A DNA stretch of 64,000 nt from Bacillus salipaludis (GTDB taxonomy: Bacteria > Bacillota > Bacilli > Bacillales_B > DSM-18226), in contig NZ_SMYO01000016.1 in assembly GCF_004358205.1 (NCBI RefSeq), forward strand, positions 1-64,000, read 5' to 3'. Shown piece by piece: positions 60,829-64,000 of this stretch (positions are counted from its first letter, which is position 1; each line of letters starts with the position of its first letter). The position numbers were made by a program, and so were the translations under genes. The notes under the pieces are model-generated. The model was not told where the DNA came from, did not search any database, and saw only the letters and a program-made list of their open reading frames with translations.

Positions 60829-61205
60829 GGAAATTTCTTCAGATTAATAAAGAAAAACTGGAAAAGATAAAGCTCTACATCCAAAACTCTAAAAGTATGA
60901 ACACCCAAAGAAGTTACGCGTCGGACTGGAGGCATTTCACAGAGTGGTGTAAGTTGAATGGACAGGATCCGCTTCCGGCATCTGCAAGCACGATCTGTCT
61001 TTATTTATCGGAATTGGCCACAACACATAAATATTCGACTATTAAAAGACGAGTTTCTTCTATTAATATTGCGCATAAATTCAAACATCATCTTCCACCT
61101 TCCAAGGAAGTTGAGGTTCAAGCCCTACTGGAAGGAATTAAAAGAGAGATCGGTATTCGGCAAGAACCAAAAAAGGCATTGTTGCTACAGGTCCTTCCAG
61201 CATAA
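60829..61205 (+). pseudogene. Tyrosine recombinase N-terminal fragment
   Basis: The frame KFLQINKEKLEKIKLYIQNS KSMNTQRSYASDWRHFTEWC and PASASTICLYLSELATTHKY STIKRRVSSINIAHKF is the N-terminal SAM-like domain of a phage-type integrase. It starts abruptly at repeat D1 and ends in KKALLLQVLPA-stop, before the catalytic RHRY domain. An internal ATG (60897) exists but the protein would lack catalysis. Confidence 0.65.
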
Positions 61206-61740
61206 TACAACAAATAAAAAGTATTTATTAGGAACTGAAAGTAAAACTGAGGATCAAATTCTTTTGAAGATACAAGAAAGAATTTATGAAATACGAAAAG
61301 CAATTGCTCTTAATGGAAATGGGGGTACTGGATGGATTAATTGTAAGTAAAGATTTTATCCATTCCGTTCAAGAATCGGATGCTGTGTTGCTACCACAAG
61401 CAGTGAAGGAAAATGTTAATACATTGGAAGAGTACTTAAAGGTGCGATTACCTGAAGAATTTCAAATGTTACAGTCCGAAGTAGAAGGTATTTTAAAAAG
61501 CATTTCAATCGAAGAAATGGAAGACGGTTCCTATGCAACTCCATTTGGTTCTTATCAACACGGAGTCGTAAAATGATATGCCCCGTTTAGAGATTCTGCT
61601 ACTTTTATTGGAAAAGAAGCAAGGAAGAATTACAGAGAAAAATTGGTTGCCGCTTTAGAAGAGGAACTATCCGAGTTAGATAGAGAGAAAGATGAATTAC
61701 AATTAATGTTAGAGAAGAATACAAATTCTACTAAAAAATT
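61206..61740 (+). pseudogene. JetC-like (TIGR02680) SMC ATPase fragment of a Wadjet-type system
   Basis: In one frame: MKYEKQLLLMEMGVLDGLIV then ESDAVLLPQAVKENVNTLEE and GSYATPFGSYQHGVVK-stop-YAPFRDSATFIGKEARKN YREKLVAALEEELSELDREK. The GVLDALIVP-like, G(V/L)xxGxAxxxAxFIGxxARxxYRE blocks are the middle of TIGR02680 SbcC/MukB-like proteins (JetC). Both the N-terminal Walker A and C-terminal parts are missing; a TGA stands at 61574-61576 where W is expected. It is fused in frame to the JetD-like sequence, so a deletion joined them. Confidence 0.6.
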
Positions 61741-62929
61741 AAAAGGTGGACACGTTGTGTTAACAAAGTTAACCCAAGAAGAACAAATCCTTTTGCGTAA
61801 CTGGTTTCAATAAGATTTTTCCGCACAAAAGAGTGCCAAAATTTCTTTAAAAAAATTTGAAAAAAAGTTTGAAGGAACTCGATTTGATGGTGCTATGTTA
61901 TTCGACGTAGTTGAAGGAGTAATTGGCCGGAAACTGGTCTATAAGAAAGAAGAAAAGGATGTAAATGAGCGTCAAAAAAATCACTTTTTTATAGAATTAG
62001 CAAAATCCTATACGTCTGAAGCTACCACTATTCTAACCGCCTCTATTCTTGAAAAACATCCTTTACACGTTGGATTTATTACGGCTTATAACAAAGGTGA
62101 CCTAAATGAAATAGAAAAAGTTTACAAGGGACTTTCTATTTTACCATCGGGGAAACCCATAAGATTACCACTGTTTGCAGAAAAAGTAACCGGTAATCCG
62201 CACGAATTTGATAATGAAGGAAAGATCATTAGTGCTCTACAAATTGTAAGAGAAAAACATTATGGTATAGCTTCTCAAAACAATCCAAATGCAGAATATA
62301 TCAATCAATTGTTGTTTGACTTTGGAATACTAAAAGATGATGTTACCAATTATGTAACCATATTTGGTCTAATAGGAGAAAGAAATGGAGAAGTTCTACG
62401 TTCTTGGAAGGAAACTTTTACTTAAAAATCTGTACGTAATGAGCCTTTAAGAGAAATTGTTAAATTGGATAGGGTATACCCCATACAAAAAGATAATCCC
62501 GTTTTTATTGTTGAGAATTCAGGTGTATTTTCAAGTATTGTGGATGAATTGGAAGATTATTCGATTTCGATTATTTGTACACACGGGCAATTTAAATTGG
62601 CTGCGGTTCAAATTATTAAATTGTTGGTAAAAGAAAATTGCACAGTCTATTATTCGGGAGATTTTGATCCAGAAGGATTATTAATGGCATATTCTTTAAA
62701 ACAGAGATATCCAAACAATATACATTATTGGAGATATTCAGTAGAAGATTATATAAAGACGCTATCGAATATAGAGTTATCACCTGATAGATTGAGAAAG
62801 TTAGATAACATTAAAGATGTTGAATTGGAAGCTACGATTCAACAAATAAGGGAAATTAAAAAAGTTGCTTACCAAGAAAGACAAATAATAGAATTGGTTA
62901 AAGACGTAGCTAACGTACGTAAAGCTTAA
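61741..62929 (+). pseudogene. JetD-like (TIGR02679/DUF2399) Toprim-like protein, two nonsense codons
   Basis: A single reading frame gives KLKGGHVVLTKLTQEEQILL RNWFQ, a TAA at 61811-61813, FSAQKSAKISLKKFEKKFEG through ELAKSYTSEATTILTASILE to SWKETFT, a TAA at 62423-62425, then VYPIQKDNPVFIVENSGVFS and VYYSGDFDPEGLLMAYSLKQ. VENxxxFS and GDFDxxGL are the DUF2399 Toprim-like acidic motifs of the nuclease subunit of Wadjet, which restricts plasmids. About 395 residues, near full length. Apart from the two stops it is well preserved; JetA and JetB are absent. Confidence 0.72.
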
Positions 62930-62942
62930 TTTAGAAACATTT

Positions 62943-62978
62943 AACAGGCTCTATTTTTAGAGTCTGTTTTTTATTTTT
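62943..62978 (+). terminator. Terminator of the jetCD remnant
   Basis: AACAGGCTCT pairs with AGAGTCTGTT (one wobble) followed by TTTTATTTTT. Confidence 0.75.
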
Positions 62979-62987
62979 CATAAAAAC

Positions 62988-63014
62988 AAAAACCCCACTC
63001 ACGGATGAGTAGGG
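62988..63014 (-). terminator. Terminator facing the MFS gene
   Basis: On the minus strand CCCTACTCA pairs with TGAGTGGGG and runs into TTTTTG. It lies about 100 bp beyond the MFS stop. Confidence 0.65.
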
Positions 63015-63110
63015 AATTCCAAAACAGTAAATCAAATGGTAATCAAAGTGTAGCATATAATTAGGGAATCTCCTAATTTTTTTCTAACCTGACCTTTATT
63101 TTGCAATACT

Positions 63111-64000
63111 TTATTTCATATTTACTGCATTCTCTTTTATAACCGTTGATAATTTTCCAGTTGTGACACTTGGTAAAGTCAAGGTGATTAAAAATCCAGC
63201 CAGTAAGAACACCACTAAGATATAGATTCCAGCACTACTGCTACCCGTTGTGGTAATTAACCAACCAACGATGTAGGGCCCTAAGAATCCCCCAAGGTTA
63301 CCTAGACCACCAATAATGCCTCGTGAAGCCCCACATACCTCACCCGTAAACAACATTGGAGGAATTGTCCAAAACACACTAGATGCACTTTGCAAAAACA
63401 CACCACATCCCGTCAAAAACGCGAAGGATAACCAAATATTACTCTTCGTTGCAGTTGCTAGCAAAAAACAAATAGCAAACCCAATGAGCGGAATGGAAAC
63501 GAAGAGTTTTCGGTTTCCACTTTTATCAGATAGGTTTCCGAATATAAATAGACCAATAATAGTTCCAATATAAGGTATAGTTGACAACCAACCAACTCCA
63601 GCAATACCTGAATGTGTTAGTTCCTTAAGTAATGTTGGAAGCCACATGGAAAATCCATAAATACCAACTTGATAACAGAAATAAATACCGATTAGTTTCC
63701 ATATATTTGACATTGAGAAAATTTGCCCAAGAGTTATGTTTTGCTGTTCATGTTTGGCTGTTAGAGCTCTTTCTGCTGCTATTGTATTAACAATATAATC
63801 TCTTTCCTTTTTTGAAAGCCATTTAGCATCTTTAGGAGTTTCACTCATGAATGGTATCCAAACTGCAAGTAGAGCCAACGTAAGTAATCCTTCTACGATA
63901 AATGCATATCTCCAATTGGATATAGAGATAATCCAACCGGAAAGCGGTCCTGTTATAATAGAAGCGACTGCAATATTCATAATAAAGTAGGAATTTGCAC
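63111..64000 (-). CDS. MFS transporter, ACS-type, partial at the window edge
   Basis: The frame continues beyond base 64000 (ANSYFIMNIAVASIITGPLS is readable to the edge), so the N-terminal third is outside. The visible part has eight hydrophobic segments, FVEGLLTLALLAVWIPFMSE TPKDAKWLSKKERDYI (the ACS central loop after TM6), GIYGFSMWLPTLLKE and GASRGIIGGLGNLGGFLGPY IVGW. This is the pattern of anion:cation symporters for organic acids such as hexuronates or galactarate. It is not closely similar to the carrier at 17342-18682. No partner genes are visible within the window. Confidence 0.82.
   Translation of the reverse strand, partial: ANSYFIMNIAVASIITGPLSGWIISISNWRYAFIVEGLLTLALLAVWIPFMSETPKDAKWLSKKERDYIVNTIAAERALTAKHEQQNITLGQIFSMSNIWKLIGIYFCYQVGIYGFSMWLPTLLKELTHSGIAGVGWLSTIPYIGTIIGLFIFGNLSDKSGNRKLFVSIPLIGFAICFLLATATKSNIWLSFAFLTGCGVFLQSASSVFWTIPPMLFTGEVCGASRGIIGGLGNLGGFLGPYIVGWLITTTGSSSAGIYILVVFLLAGFLITLTLPSVTTGKLSTVIKENAVNMK

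Overview
The window looks like an accessory region of an AT-rich, spore-forming member of the Bacillaceae. Evidence for this is two GerAB-type germination permeases (one beside a GerA stump), a gene for the sporulation checkpoint peptide Sda, Bacillus-style Shine-Dalgarno sites and sigma-A, sigma-54 and Zur-type sites. No rRNA, replication gene or CRISPR array is visible. Whether it is chromosome or a large plasmid cannot be settled from sequence alone, but remains of plasmids, transposons and integrated elements dominate the gaps between intact operons.

Layout. 0-6.6 kb: a decayed mobilisation module (5'-truncated ardC, a frameshifted zinc-ribbon gene, a MobA/MobL relaxase with two stops and a frameshift, and DUF3847) that encloses an orphan GerAB permease. 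7.3-13.6 kb: a GC-richer DHA2 drug exporter, a ZinT lipoprotein with two Zur boxes, and a lysine/arginine-type permease behind a sigma-54 promoter. 13.6-25.5 kb: gene stumps, then a TrmB regulator divergent from an alpha/beta hydrolase and an MFS carrier with matching palindromic operators, an MBL hydrolase, a class D beta-lactamase-like protein, small membrane peptides and a class A PBP. 25.6-38.7 kb: IS and plasmid debris, a 1144-residue subtilase with Ig-like repeats, a palindromic 150-bp repeat, a truncated secreted protein, a gerA stump with gerB, IS231-like ends, a tRNA-Leu half and an integrase pseudogene. 38.7-46.6 kb: a complete Tn3-family transposon of 7,923 bp with long inverted repeats and a TGATA duplication, carrying TetR/azoreductase/DsbA/VOC cargo and sitting inside that integrase pseudogene. 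47-54.4 kb: a tRNA-Arg half, a resolvase pseudogene, a TetR-NCS1 permease-DUF917-hydantoinase operon, sda, and stumps of an enoyl-CoA hydratase and an IclR regulator. 54.5-59.7 kb: an intact sucrose operon scrR-scrA-scrB-scrK with four operators exactly 42 bp apart. 60-63 kb: repeat copy 3, an integrase fragment and a dead Wadjet-like JetC/JetD locus. The window ends inside an MFS carrier.

How it works together. The live parts are catabolic or stress cassettes, each with its own local regulator: sucrose uptake and hydrolysis, hydantoin-like compound use, TrmB-controlled hydrolase and transporter, zinc starvation, and electrophile/quinone detoxification on the transposon. The dead parts record successive arrival and decay of mobile DNA, including a lost anti-plasmid defence system. 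The least explained item is a family of three diverged repeats of about 220-295 bp (8.9, 32.3 and 60.5 kb). One copy replaces the 3' end of a secreted-protein gene and another abuts a beheaded integrase. Several single-base lesions lie in homopolymers, so assembly error remains a possible alternative for those.
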